A stretch of 54,851 bases of DNA from Arthrobacter sp. AL12 (GTDB lineage Bacteria; Actinomycetota; Actinomycetes; Actinomycetales; Micrococcaceae). The position numbers were made by a program, and so were the translations under genes. The DNA lies in contig NZ_JASBQY010000021.1 in assembly GCF_029960645.1 (NCBI RefSeq), forward strand, positions 1 to 54,851. Reading direction: 5' to 3'. A model generated the notes under the pieces. It did not search any database and was not told the origin of the DNA. It saw only the letters and a list, made by a program, of their open reading frames with translations. Shown one piece after another: positions 1 through 7,589 of the stretch (positions are counted from its first letter, which is position 1; each line of letters opens with the position of its first letter).

Positions 1-81
1 GATTGCAGCCAGCTCAGCAACGGACGCCGCGACAGCCGCCAGGGCCGCCCTGCTCCCCGCACTCCACACCGTGCTTTCCAT
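1..81 (-). CDS. possible N-terminal fragment of a gene running off the window
   Basis: On the minus strand an ATG at 81 opens a frame that stays open to the window edge for 27 codons. The peptide is hydrophobic and Ala-rich after a short start, like a signal peptide or first membrane segment, and third positions are mostly G or C. No good Shine-Dalgarno precedes it. This is too little to name a product and it may not be a gene. Confidence 0.2.
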   Translation of the reverse strand, partial: MESTVWSAGSRAALAAVAASVAELAAI

Positions 82-349
82 ACGCTCAGACTAGAAGATG
101 GCTACGACAATTTTTTCTTCGGCCGGACCCTGGGGATGCTTCACAGGAAGGGACTACCACGGCAGCGCTCATCGCCACTCAGCTGTGGACGTCTGTGCTT
201 AGTGTCGGCGATATGTGATCGCTTTGTGTCGCTCAACCGAGCCGCTCTGATGCCTTGCCCAAAACCGCGGGCCTGATCGCAGGGGCAGGCATTCCGCGGC
301 ACAGTCATCGACTAGCTCGACTTGCTGTGACGCCCCAATAGCGAATCCG
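82..349. other. non-coding stretch, nothing recognised
   Basis: This stretch is visibly less GC-rich than the housekeeping part of the window and contains no reading frame with recognisable protein content. It lies downstream of a decayed methyltransferase and is probably degraded accessory DNA. Confidence 0.4.
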
Positions 350-871
350 TCAGCGGGCGTGTGCGATGAACACCATGAAAGATGCGTCGGGAGTAAATGA
401 CGTGCGCGCCCAGTCGCCGTAAACGGCATCCACGTCAAAGCCGGCTGCGGCGAGCTGCTGTCCAAGGTTGTCAGTCTGGCGGAAGGCGAAGCGCGCCGTC
501 TCGGTCACCCTCTCACCGGTTCGCAGAAACTCGTTGTGGAACCTGGCGGTAACGATGCCATCGTCGAGCTCGGACACATCTGCCCACTCGACGAGCGGCC
601 CGTGTGGGTGTCCCGGCGAGAGCGCACCTGGGACCCCCAGCTTTCCCACGCATGGGCTCCGGGGTTCCTGCTGTCGAAGGCCAGCACTGCACCTCGTCGC
701 AGATGAGCGCGGAGATCAAGCAACGTGCGTTGCCACTCCGGGTCGAGGATGTGCTGGACGTATGGACTCCGCCCCGTACTCGTCAGCTACCGAGCGGTAG
801 AAGTCGTGGTCCGGTCCACCCGGATTGTCGTGGTCGTACAAGTCAACGAGCTTGGCGTCGTCATCGCTCAC
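350..871 (-). pseudogene. class I SAM-dependent methyltransferase, remnant
   Basis: Three pieces of one methyltransferase lie in order on the minus strand. A GTG at 871 starts a piece reading LYDHDNPGGPDHDFYRS, the usual N-terminus of an actinobacterial methyltransferase family. After about 30 residues the frame changes and reads ILDPEWQRTLLDLRAHL and LAFDSRNP, which belong well downstream, so the SAM-binding glycine motif is deleted. Near 640 the frame changes again and the C-terminus continues (EWADVSELDD to VYGDWARTSF) to a stop at 350. The gene cannot make a working enzyme. Family assignment is from recognisable conserved segments; the substrate is unknown. Confidence 0.7.
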
Positions 872-1133
872 AACTAGACCATACGCACTGGCGACATACT
901 TCCGGAGCTTGCGTCCGTAGGCCGGTCCCCCTCCGGTGCAGACACTTCTCGAAATTTCCGGATCACGATTCCCCGTTTTGTGGATCGCAACGGTAACTGG
1001 CTGTTTTCAGCAGCGGTTGGTGCCCGATCTGGACTAGCGTGAGCTACCACCCAGATAGTCGCCGAGCGCATGGCGAATCTGATCTGTACCCTGGTACCCG
1101 GTATATGGCGCGGTTTCGTCCTGCGGCCCGGTG
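872..1133. other. non-coding stretch, nothing recognised
   Basis: No gene, strong hairpin or repeat is seen between the methyltransferase remnant and the acetyltransferase. Short open frames here have no recognisable protein content. Confidence 0.4.
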
Positions 1134-1649
1134 CTAGTCGCTGACGGTGGGCTCGGGGACGAGGTCGCGGAGCATGACTAGCTCACGCCGGCCACCCGAT
1201 AGCACATCGCCGGGTTCGTGGGACACGGTAAAGCCGTTCCTTTCGTAGGTGCGTCGGGCTGTGACATTTTCCGGCATCACGGACAGGGCGAGCGTGGTAG
1301 CACCAATGCTCGCCGCCCAACGCGCGATCGCTGTGATGAGTGCAGTGGCGACACCACGACCGCGAACGGCAGGGTCGACCCACATCGAGATGAGCTGGGC
1401 GCGGCTGCCATTGTCCTCGTCAGGGGTGCCGGCGGCGATGCCCACCGGAGCGTTCTCGTCAGCATCGAAGGCCAGCAGATCGATCGTCCTCGGAATAGCC
1501 AGGCGCTGACGCCAGCGGTCCTCCGGCGCGTCTGCCCACTCTTGCAGGCGTGAGCCGAAAGCCCCCGGCGCGTCGGTCAACGCCGCGAGCCTCACCGACC
1601 GCCAGGCTCGCCAGTCCTCGGCAGACATGGTGCGCAGGTCGATGGTCAT
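1134..1649 (-). CDS. GNAT family N-acetyltransferase
   Basis: Predicted cytoplasmic acetyl-CoA-dependent N-acetyltransferase of 171 residues, the normal size for a single GNAT domain. The acetyl-CoA pyrophosphate-binding motif A is VRGRGVATAL near residues 95-104, preceded by the strand-4 segment ISMWVDP. The later PENVTARRTYERNGF segment is the typical motif B region. The acceptor substrate cannot be told. The ATG at 1649 has no Shine-Dalgarno but sits six bases after a TATGGT -10 box on the minus strand, suggesting a leaderless mRNA. It is the only clearly intact gene among remnants at this end of the window. Confidence 0.85.
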   Translation of the reverse strand: MTIDLRTMSAEDWRAWRSVRLAALTDAPGAFGSRLQEWADAPEDRWRQRLAIPRTIDLLAFDADENAPVGIAAGTPDEDNGSRAQLISMWVDPAVRGRGVATALITAIARWAASIGATTLALSVMPENVTARRTYERNGFTVSHEPGDVLSGGRRELVMLRDLVPEPTVSD

Positions 1650-2009
1650 GCCGCTACCATACCGATTTGTGCGACGTCGTGACTCGCCAGGGCCACTGAT
1701 AAAAAAATTCGCCAGCTGGCCTTGTTGCTATTAAGTGCCAATTGGCCCTTTTCAAGGGGTTCATTCTGCGGGCTGCATGGCCGCCATAAGCTCCACGGAA
1801 CATAACGCGACTTCTCGAAGTGGTCGATGCAGAACCGACGGGCAGGTGCCTTATCCCGATTGTCCGTGGACGACCGCTTGAGAGACTGCAAGAAGGGACC
1901 CCGTATTGAGGTTGAGCATGGCCAGCACAACATACCCGAGATGTCTCATCCGGTCATGGTAACGGCCGCGGTCAATGGGTCGACGGCGGCCGGAACCGTG
2001 GTGGTCTAT
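1650..2009. other. intergenic region with operator-like palindromes, no gene
   Basis: No recognisable gene. Between 1711 and 1758 there are CCAGCTGG and GCCAATTGGC palindromes, two related direct repeats (TGGCCTTGTT at 1717 and TGGCCCTTTT at 1743) and CCCTTTTCAAGGG. This arrangement resembles a regulator-binding site of the MocR/GntR type, but neither neighbour is a MocR gene, so it may be an orphan operator left after a deletion. The remaining sequence to 2009 is unexplained. Confidence 0.3.
1656..1661 (-). promoter_or_regulatory. -10 box of the GNAT gene (leaderless)
   Basis: TATGGT on the minus strand ends six bases before the ATG at 1649, so transcription would begin at or next to the start codon. 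Confidence 0.45.
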
Positions 2010-2307
2010 CTAGTTGCCGGTGTATTCGTCATCGGTGATGTGCTCGCCCCATGTTGTCGTGGTGGTGGGGTCTTCGCCGTTCTGGAGCATCGCGATGTGT
2101 TCCATGAAGCAGCCGGGGGCGGCGGCGTGCCAGTGCCCCTCCCCGGGCGGGGTGTAGAGCGCCCCGGGCTCCGGGGGCGAAGCGGACGGTTGCGACGACC
2201 ATCGTCTGGTCCGGTTCGTGGGGCAGCGCGATCGGGTCGAGCCAGACGTCGCCGGCGAATTGGGTGGTCGGGTTTTTCGAGGTGGGCAGGGTGGATTCGA
2301 TGTTCAC
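2010..2307 (-). pseudogene. cupin-domain protein, internally deleted
   Basis: A GTG at 2307, with AAGGA five bases upstream, starts a cupin N-terminus that reads normally to VATVRFAPGARG. The frame then jumps: in another frame the C-terminal half continues as YTPPGEGHWHAAAPGCFMEH and TWGEHITDDEYTGN and stops at 2010. The middle of the barrel, which carries the first His-rich metal motif, is missing, roughly 45-50 residues by comparison with the family. The protein is non-functional. It lies eight bases after the CMD-like gene, so it was the last gene of that operon. Cupins of this type are often found beside carboxymuconolactone-decarboxylase-like genes. Confidence 0.75.
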
Positions 2308-2315
2308 ATTTTTCC

Positions 2316-2648
2316 TTAGTTGTTGTCGGTGAAGAGTTGGATGGCTACGCCCATGGCGGCCTTGCCCTTGGGCCAGCCGGCGTAAAGCGTGACGTGGGTG
2401 ATGGCTTCGATCAGCGCTTCTTGGGTTACGCCGTTCTCGATGGCGCGGCCGAGGTGGAAGCCGAGTTGCTTGGTGTTCCCGCCGGCGGTAAGCACGGCCA
2501 CGGTGATGAGGCTGCGGTCGCGGGCGGAGAGTTCGGGACCGTTCCAAACGTCCTCGAAGAGAACGTCGTCGGTGAGCTCGGCAAGTTTCGGGGCGAAGTC
2601 TCCGAGCGATTTTCGGCCGCCTCCGAGCTGCTTAGGCTTATCAGGCAT
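2316..2648 (-). CDS. carboxymuconolactone decarboxylase (CMD/AhpD-like) family protein
   Basis: A 110-residue single-domain CMD-family protein of normal length, with the family core from FEDVWNGPELSARDRSLITV to THVTLYAGWPKGKAAMGVA. No AhpD-type CxxC is present, so a peroxidase reductase role is unlikely; the small CMD-like proteins near cupins and dehydrogenases are of uncertain biochemical role. I chose the ATG at 2648 because AAGGA precedes it at good spacing; the frame stays open further upstream through the alcohol dehydrogenase remnant only by chance. It appears intact while its operon partners on both sides are broken. Confidence 0.8.
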   Translation of the reverse strand: MPDKPKQLGGGRKSLGDFAPKLAELTDDVLFEDVWNGPELSARDRSLITVAVLTAGGNTKQLGFHLGRAIENGVTQEALIEAITHVTLYAGWPKGKAAMGVAIQLFTDNN

Positions 2649-2679
2649 GATGATCCTTCTTTCGGCGGGTGTACTGCGG

Positions 2680-2907
2680 CTAGTGAATGCGGACGTCGGA
2701 TCCGATCTCGTCGACGACGCCGATGAACTCGTGTCCCATGGACACTCCATCGGGGGTGCTGTCCATGCGGTGATAAGGGTGCAGGTCGGATCCGCAGACG
2801 CACGCCCGGACGATCCGGACGACCGCGTCGGTGGCGTCTTTGAGCACCAGGTTGAGGGCATCGATGATGCGGACGTCGCCGGGGCCCAACATGTAGGTGG
2901 CTTTCAT
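2680..2907 (-). pseudogene. zinc-dependent alcohol dehydrogenase, N-terminal stub
   Basis: The 75-residue frame matches the first fifth of a medium-chain zinc alcohol dehydrogenase. It keeps the catalytic zinc ligand motif CGSDLHPY and the GHEF segment, then stops right after GSDVRIH. The family is usually about 340-350 residues, so the rest of the catalytic domain and the whole NAD(P)-binding fold are gone; the CMD-like gene begins 31 bases later. This looks like a deletion that joined the stub to the intergenic region in front of the next gene. Confidence 0.8.
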
Positions 2908-2909
2908 TG

Positions 2910-4808
2910 TTATCTCCTGAGGCAGTGGTGGTCGGGCGGTTGGACCCGCCGGGTCGGCGGTGCCGGTCGGGCGGTTGGACCCGCCGGGTCGGCGGTGCCG
3001 GTCAGTCGGCTTTGCGTATAGTGGCTGAGAATCCGTCGGCCTGGTTTTCGATGACGTCGGTGGTAGGTGCCGATGGGCACGATCCCGTTGAAGTAGCCGA
3101 CGCGCCGGTAGTAAAGGACGAGGCTTTGATCAGGGGCGTAGTACCCGATCGTGAGCGGCGCGGCTCCGCTTCCCTTTGGCGCGACCTCAAGGTCCAGCGG
3201 GGCCGGCAGTTGCGAGAGCTTTTCCTGGCCGCCGTGGTCCCGGAACGCCAGAGTCACGGGAAGCTGGGCCAGGAGCGCCGCTGAAGTGGCACTGCCATCG
3301 AGGTCTCCTGCAATTCTCTGGCCGTCAAGCTCGATGACAATCGGTGTGGTGGTTGACGATCCGGTCGGGGCGGTAGTCGGATCGCTCGCCAGTGAGCCCG
3401 GGGAGGGCCGCCGTGTATCAGCGCTGCCGCCGGGGTTATCGCTGCAGCCAGCCAGAGTGACAGCGGTAGCGATCAGGACCATCGCAGGCGCCACGACGCC
3501 TGGCCGAGAGGCTCTTCCCGGTGAAAAACGGTTGCGAGTGTTCATAGGTGGATCCTTTCCGGGATCCGGGGAGGGCGAATCCGCGGCCAGTCGATGTTGC
3601 TGGAGGCGGGCGGGGAATGCGGTGCTGCGTCCGTAGATGGTCAGCGTGAGCGCGGCCAGGCCGGCGACGATCATCACGACCGCGAGTACCAGGCCGCTGA
3701 AATTCGTCAGCAGGGCGGCGCCGAGGATGCCGGCGGTGAAGATTGCGAGGTTGAACGCCACCGGCAGGAACGAGTTCGCGACGTCGGAGTCCGCGCCTCC
3801 GGTGGTGGTGAGGGCGGCTTGGAGCTGGGCGGCCGCCCCGCCGAACGTGATTCCCCACAGCGCGGTCGCGACGGTGATCGCCGGGGATGATGCGTGACCG
3901 AGCAGCAGCACCACCGCGGGCGCGATGAACAGGGCGACGCTTCCGTGCAGCAGCGGGCGGGGGTGGCGGTCCAGGAGGGCGCCGGTGATGATGATTCCGG
4001 CGATCGAGGCAATCCCGAAGATGAAGAGTTCGACGTCGACACTGAGGCTGCTGCTGGTGGCCCGCAGGTACGGGGCGATGTAGTTGTAGATGGTGTTGTG
4101 GGCGAGCATCCAGGTGAAGATGACGGCCAGGATCACGGCGATGCCGGGGATCCTGAACACCCGGGCCAGGGGAAGCCGGGAGGTGCCGGGCTGCCCGTCG
4201 GCGTCGGGCGCGATCGCGGCGATGAACACACCGGCGATAATGGCCACCGCGGTGAGTCCGGCGAAAGCCCACCGCCAGTCGAATGTCGTTCCGAGCCAGG
4301 ACCCCAGGGGTGTGCCGAGAGCGAATCCGACGGGTGCCCCGACAGAGACGATCGCCAGCGACAGCCCTGCACGGGAGGGAGGGCTGATTTTCCGGCCGTA
4401 GGCGGCCAGCATCCCCCAGATGATTCCCGAGAACGCGCCGGCGACAAAACGCGACACCAGCGACAGTGTCACATCGCCCGAGAGGGCGGTGGTGCTGTTG
4501 GCCAGGATGAGGCCGAGGATCGCGCCAAGGAGTAATGGCTTGCGGCGCATGCCCCGGGTCAGGGTGATGGCGGGGATCGTGATGATCACCGTGCCCAGCG
4601 CGTAGGCGCTGACGAACAGCCCGACGGTGCCTTCGCTGGTCCCCATCCCGGTGGCAATGACCGGCAGCAGGCCGGCCGGCATGGTCTCCATCGCGACGAG
4701 GACGAAGCCGATGACCGCCAGAGCGGCCAGGGTGGCGAGCGGCAGCCGTTTCGGTTTCTTAGTAGATTCCCGAGCCTGAGCTGGTACCGGAAGGGTGCCG
4801 GCGTTCAT
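2910..4808 (-). CDS. MFS transporter reading in frame into a lipoprotein (632 residues)
   Basis: Residues 1 to about 410 are a complete DHA1-type major facilitator, with the cytoplasmic loop RGMRRKPLLLG after the second helix and about 12 hydrophobic helices, probably a drug or metabolite efflux pump. No stop follows. The frame runs through a spacer (SPSPDPGKDPP) straight into the start codon and signal sequence of the next gene, a cyclophilin-like lipoprotein with its own AAAGGA ribosome site and ATG at 3545. Normal MFS pumps of this kind end near residue 400, so the fusion probably arose by frameshift or loss of the stop. Two GGATCC motifs flank the junction. The ATG at 4808 overlaps the stop of the SDR stub (ATGA). 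Confidence 0.7.
   Translation of the reverse strand: MNAGTLPVPAQARESTKKPKRLPLATLAALAVIGFVLVAMETMPAGLLPVIATGMGTSEGTVGLFVSAYALGTVIITIPAITLTRGMRRKPLLLGAILGLILANSTTALSGDVTLSLVSRFVAGAFSGIIWGMLAAYGRKISPPSRAGLSLAIVSVGAPVGFALGTPLGSWLGTTFDWRWAFAGLTAVAIIAGVFIAAIAPDADGQPGTSRLPLARVFRIPGIAVILAVIFTWMLAHNTIYNYIAPYLRATSSSLSVDVELFIFGIASIAGIIITGALLDRHPRPLLHGSVALFIAPAVVLLLGHASSPAITVATALWGITFGGAAAQLQAALTTTGGADSDVANSFLPVAFNLAIFTAGILGAALLTNFSGLVLAVVMIVAGLAALTLTIYGRSTAFPARLQQHRLAADSPSPDPGKDPPMNTRNRFSPGRASRPGVVAPAMVLIATAVTLAGCSDNPGGSADTRRPSPGSLASDPTTAPTGSSTTTPIVIELDGQRIAGDLDGSATSAALLAQLPVTLAFRDHGGQEKLSQLPAPLDLEVAPKGSGAAPLTIGYYAPDQSLVLYYRRVGYFNGIVPIGTYHRRHRKPGRRILSHYTQSRLTGTADPAGPTARPAPPTRRVQPPDHHCLRR
2930..2999. repeat. 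two exact 35-bp tandem copies
   Basis: The 35-base unit beginning GGTCGGGCGGTTGG occurs at 2930-2964 and again at 2965-2999, with the first bases of a third copy following. It lies between the stop of the broken lipoprotein frame and the alcohol dehydrogenase stub. The unit contains complementary GGCGG and CCGCC stretches and could form hairpins. Confidence 0.9.
3002..3545 (-). pseudogene. cyclophilin-like domain lipoprotein, frameshifted near the end
   Basis: The ATG at 3545 is preceded by AAAGGA and opens a lipoprotein signal ending in LAGC (lipid-attachment Cys34), a Ser/Thr/Pro linker and a cyclophilin-like fold of the PF18050 type (QLPVTLAFRDH, LPAPLDLE, GYYAPDQSLVLYY, GYFNGIVPIGT). Near 3070 the frame breaks. 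The proper C-terminus, DVIENQADGFSATIRKAD, is read in another frame to a stop at 3002, while the open frame continues into unrelated residues as far as 2910. A one-base indel explains this. In intact loci such proteins sit beside MFS pumps and oxidoreductases; their function is not well defined. Confidence 0.7.
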
Positions 4809-4903
4809 TTACTCCCCTTCAAGACGACGGCGAAGCCTTCGGTTCCGAAGCGGCGGGTAGTGGCTACGCCGGGCCCGGCGCCGACGATGGCGATAAGGGT
4901 CAT
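4805..4903 (-). pseudogene. short-chain dehydrogenase (SDR) N-terminal stub
   Basis: The ATG at 4903, with AGGAAGG upstream, begins MTLIAIVGAGPGVATTRRF, which carries the nucleotide-binding glycine motif of a short-chain dehydrogenase. The frame ends after about 32 residues at a TGA overlapping the MFS start by four bases. The family is normally 230-260 residues, so nearly the entire enzyme has been deleted while the promoter-proximal start and its translational coupling to the MFS gene remain. Confidence 0.65.
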
Positions 4904-5092
4904 GACGTCCTTCCTGGGGAGATTAAGAGGCGTATTCCAGCGGGAAAGGGTGGGGTTGAAAACCTTGCCCCGGTCGTACCGCCGGTAAGTCTCTATCCAG
5001 TCAACATGCGAACCGTCCCGGGGAGGAGCCCCTATCAATGGGTGTACCAGCAAAGCACCCCACCGGAGTTTGCAGGGACGTATTCTCATGGC

Positions 5093-5967
5093 ATGGACAA
5101 TAAGGCCGAGGTACGCGAGTTCCTGATGTCGCGCCGGGCGAAGGTGACCCCCGAACAGGCCGGGCTTCCCGCCGGGCCGAACAGAGAGTTGCCGGGCTTC
5201 GCCGCACGGAAGTAGCGATACTCGCAGACGTCAGCGTCGAGTACTACGCCAAGCTCGAACGTGGTGCAATCGGCGGAGCTTCCTCTTCCGTGCTTGACGC
5301 CATCGCCCGCGCCCTTCTCCTCGACGACACGGAGCGGACCCACCTCTTCGACCACGCCCGCGCCGCCGACGGAATTTCCCTCTCCGGGCGTCCCCGCCGA
5401 CGTTCCACGAAGAACACCTTAAGTCGGCCCAGTCTTCACTGGGTGCTGAATACGATCACTGACGGCGTAGCCTTCGTGCGCGATCAACACCAAGACCTCC
5501 TTGCCACGAATGAGCTGGGACGGGCCTTCTATTCGCCCCTCATCGGCGCCGGCGGTCGCACTCCCAACCTGGCCCGCTTCGAATTCCTCGACCCGGCATC
5601 CCGTGACTTTTATCCTGACTGGGAGCTCTTCGCTGAGATGTGCGTAGCGATCATGCGGACCGAAGCCGGCCGCGACCCCAATGACAAAGGTCTCCACGAC
5701 CTCGTTGGTGAGCTGTCCACACGCAGCGATGTGTTCCGGCAGCTGTGGGGGGCGCACGATGTCCGGACCCACGGGTCCGGCACCAAACGATTCAACCACC
5801 CAGTCGTCGGCGAACTAACTCTCGCCTACGAAGAACTCATCATTACTGCCGACCCAGGCTGCGTCCTCATGATCTACACCGCCGAGCCCGGCTCGCCCAG
5901 CGCTGAGCGACTGAGGCTACTCGCCAGCTGGGCAGCTACAGGATCCATAGCGGCTGCGCCCCGTTAA
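5093..5967 (+). pseudogene. XRE-family regulator with MmyB-like ligand domain, frameshifted
   Basis: The ATG at 5093 opens MDNKAEVREFLMSRRAKVTP, the typical start of HTH regulators of this family. The expected continuation LRRTEVAILADVSVEYYAKL is present but one frame over, because a single base is missing near 5200; the first frame stops at 5214. From there the second frame is intact through the rest of the helix-turn-helix and the MmyB-like ligand-binding domain (WVLNTITDGVAFVRDQH to LAYEELIITADPG) and ends at 5967. It faces the SDR/MFS operon, so it was probably its regulator. It is either a recent pseudogene or a sequencing slip. Confidence 0.75.
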
Positions 5968-6284
5968 GAAGTCTCTAATACGGGAGGTCTCAACCGATGG
6001 TCAGTGGCGCAACATTGACAGCCACTCGTCGGTGCAATTTACGCTGGGATCAGTCTCCATAGCAGGCTCACGAACGGTTGTGTATGAGTCACGGTCCTGA
6101 TGCTTTCAGCACCCGATTATCGGCAGACGTGCGGACGGTGCGAACAGGCATCCCCCCGGTGACAAGGTGCCCTAAGCGCTTCACTCCCGAAGGTCCAGCA
6201 CCGTTTGTCTCCAATACATGGATGTCCGGGTCACGGCTCATCCCACTGACCGCTGCGCATTGGTTTCCTTCCGGGGGGATGCGC
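5968..6284. other. intergenic region, no gene recognised
   Basis: About 317 bases between the broken regulator and the end of moeZ, both approached from their 3' sides. No convincing coding content and no strong terminator hairpin were found by eye. This is the boundary between the decaying accessory region and the conserved backbone. Confidence 0.4.
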
Positions 6285-7505
6285 TCAGTAGACCGGTTTG
6301 TCCGGCTCGACGTCCCGCACCCAGGCCAGGATTCCGCCGTCGAGGTGGCTGACGCGCTCATAGCCGGCAGCCCGGGCGGCCGCGAGGACGGCCGCGGACC
6401 GGGTCCCGGCCTTGCAGTGGAACACGATGTCCATGTCCTGCGGCAGTTCGTGCCAGGCCTCGCCGGCAAGGATCCGGCCCTGCGGGATCAACACCGCCCC
6501 GCCGATCCGGACGATGTCGTACTCCCCTGTTTCCCGGACATCGACCAGGTGGAAGTCCTTGAGTCCAGCCGTGCGGGAGGCCAGCATCGTGGCCAGCTGC
6601 GTTGCGGTCACGGTGTGCTCGGTGCCCGCCTCCGCGGCCGGGGTGATGCCGCAGAACGCCTCATAGTCGGTCAGTTCCGTGATCCGCTCCGCCTCGGGAT
6701 CCCTGGCGACCTTGATTTCGCGCCAGGTCCCGCCGAGGGCGTCGAAGAGTGCCACCCGTCCCAGCAGGGAACGCCCGACGCCGGTGATCAGCTTGACGGC
6801 CTCCGTCACCATGAGCGAGCCGACGGCGGCGCAGAGCATTCCAAACACGCCGCCTTCCCCGCAGGATGGCACGGAGCCCGCAGGGGGCGCCTCCGGGTAC
6901 AGGTCCCGGTAGGTGGGGCCGAACTGTTCCCAAAAGACGCTGACCTGCCCGTCGAAGCGGAAGATCGAACCCCAGACGTAAGGCTTACCGAGGATCGCCG
7001 CGGCGTCGTTCACGAGGTAGCGGGTGGCGAAGTTGTCGGCGCCGTCCAGGATCAGGTCGTAACCGGCAAACAGCTCAAGGGCGTTGGATGCGTCCAGCCG
7101 GACATTGTGCAGCCGGACCTCCACGAGCGGGTTCAGGGCGGCAATGGCGTCGCGCGCCGACTCGATCTTAGGCCGTCCCACGTCCGCCACACCATGGATC
7201 ACCTGGCGCTGGAGGTTGCTCAGGTCCACGGTGTCGTCGTCGACGATTCCCAGGGTTCCCACGCCTGCGGCGGCCAGGTACAGCAGCGTGGGCGAGCCCA
7301 GGCCGCCGGCGCCGATCACGAGGACCTTGGCATTTTTCAGGCGGCGCTGCCCGAGGGACCCGATCTCCGGGATGATCAGGTGCCGGGAGTACCGTTCCAC
7401 CTCGTCCGGGCTCAGGCCGTCGGCCGGTTCCACCAGCGGTCCGGGCGCCACGGGCGCAGTTTCCGGGGTTGCGGGGCCTGGGCTGGGGGTGAACTTGGAA
7501 GCCAT
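6285..7505 (-). CDS. moeZ: MoeZ/MoeB-type adenylyltransferase-sulfurtransferase
   Basis: E1-like enzyme of 406 residues that adenylates the C-terminal glycine of small sulfur carriers (MoaD, ThiS, CysO types) and passes sulfur through a rhodanese domain. The nucleotide-binding GAGGLGSP is at residues 65-72; the core continues with DDDTVDLSNLQRQ and DGADNFATRY. The rhodanese active loop is FHCKAGTRS with Cys364. The zinc CxxC pairs of E. coli MoeB are absent, as is usual for the mycobacterial MoeZ type (YRDLYPEAPPAG). It probably serves ThiS encoded at 10447-10683. A TAGATT box five bases before the ATG suggests a leaderless mRNA. It is divergent from the TetR gene, as I recall for mycobacterial moeZ. 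Confidence 0.92.
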   Translation of the reverse strand: MASKFTPSPGPATPETAPVAPGPLVEPADGLSPDEVERYSRHLIIPEIGSLGQRRLKNAKVLVIGAGGLGSPTLLYLAAAGVGTLGIVDDDTVDLSNLQRQVIHGVADVGRPKIESARDAIAALNPLVEVRLHNVRLDASNALELFAGYDLILDGADNFATRYLVNDAAAILGKPYVWGSIFRFDGQVSVFWEQFGPTYRDLYPEAPPAGSVPSCGEGGVFGMLCAAVGSLMVTEAVKLITGVGRSLLGRVALFDALGGTWREIKVARDPEAERITELTDYEAFCGITPAAEAGTEHTVTATQLATMLASRTAGLKDFHLVDVRETGEYDIVRIGGAVLIPQGRILAGEAWHELPQDMDIVFHCKAGTRSAAVLAAARAAGYERVSHLDGGILAWVRDVEPDKPVY

Positions 7506-7510
7506 ACTTC

Positions 7511-7516
7511 AATCTA
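7511..7516 (-). promoter_or_regulatory. -10 box of moeZ (leaderless)
   Basis: TAGATT on the minus strand ends five bases before the moeZ ATG at 7505, and no Shine-Dalgarno is present. Confidence 0.4.
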
Positions 7517-7589
7517 TGCCCGAAGATGCCGCCAGGTCATATTACCGGCACGTAAAGTGGACGTAACAGCAAGCGAAAGAAGGCCGACA

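Noticed and set aside
1646..1933. Possible transposase fragment between the GNAT gene and the cupin remnant
   Set aside because: None of the six frames gives a recognisable transposase motif, and no terminal inverted repeats or target duplications were seen.
1..6280. Genomic island with integrase and attachment sites
   Set aside because: The region looks accessory and decayed, but no integrase, tRNA end, direct-repeat boundary or insertion sequence could be found.
6078..7589. N-terminal extension of the TetR regulator upstream of 7590
   Set aside because: The frame is open but runs antisense to moeZ and has no family-like residues; a good ribosome site supports the GTG at 7590.
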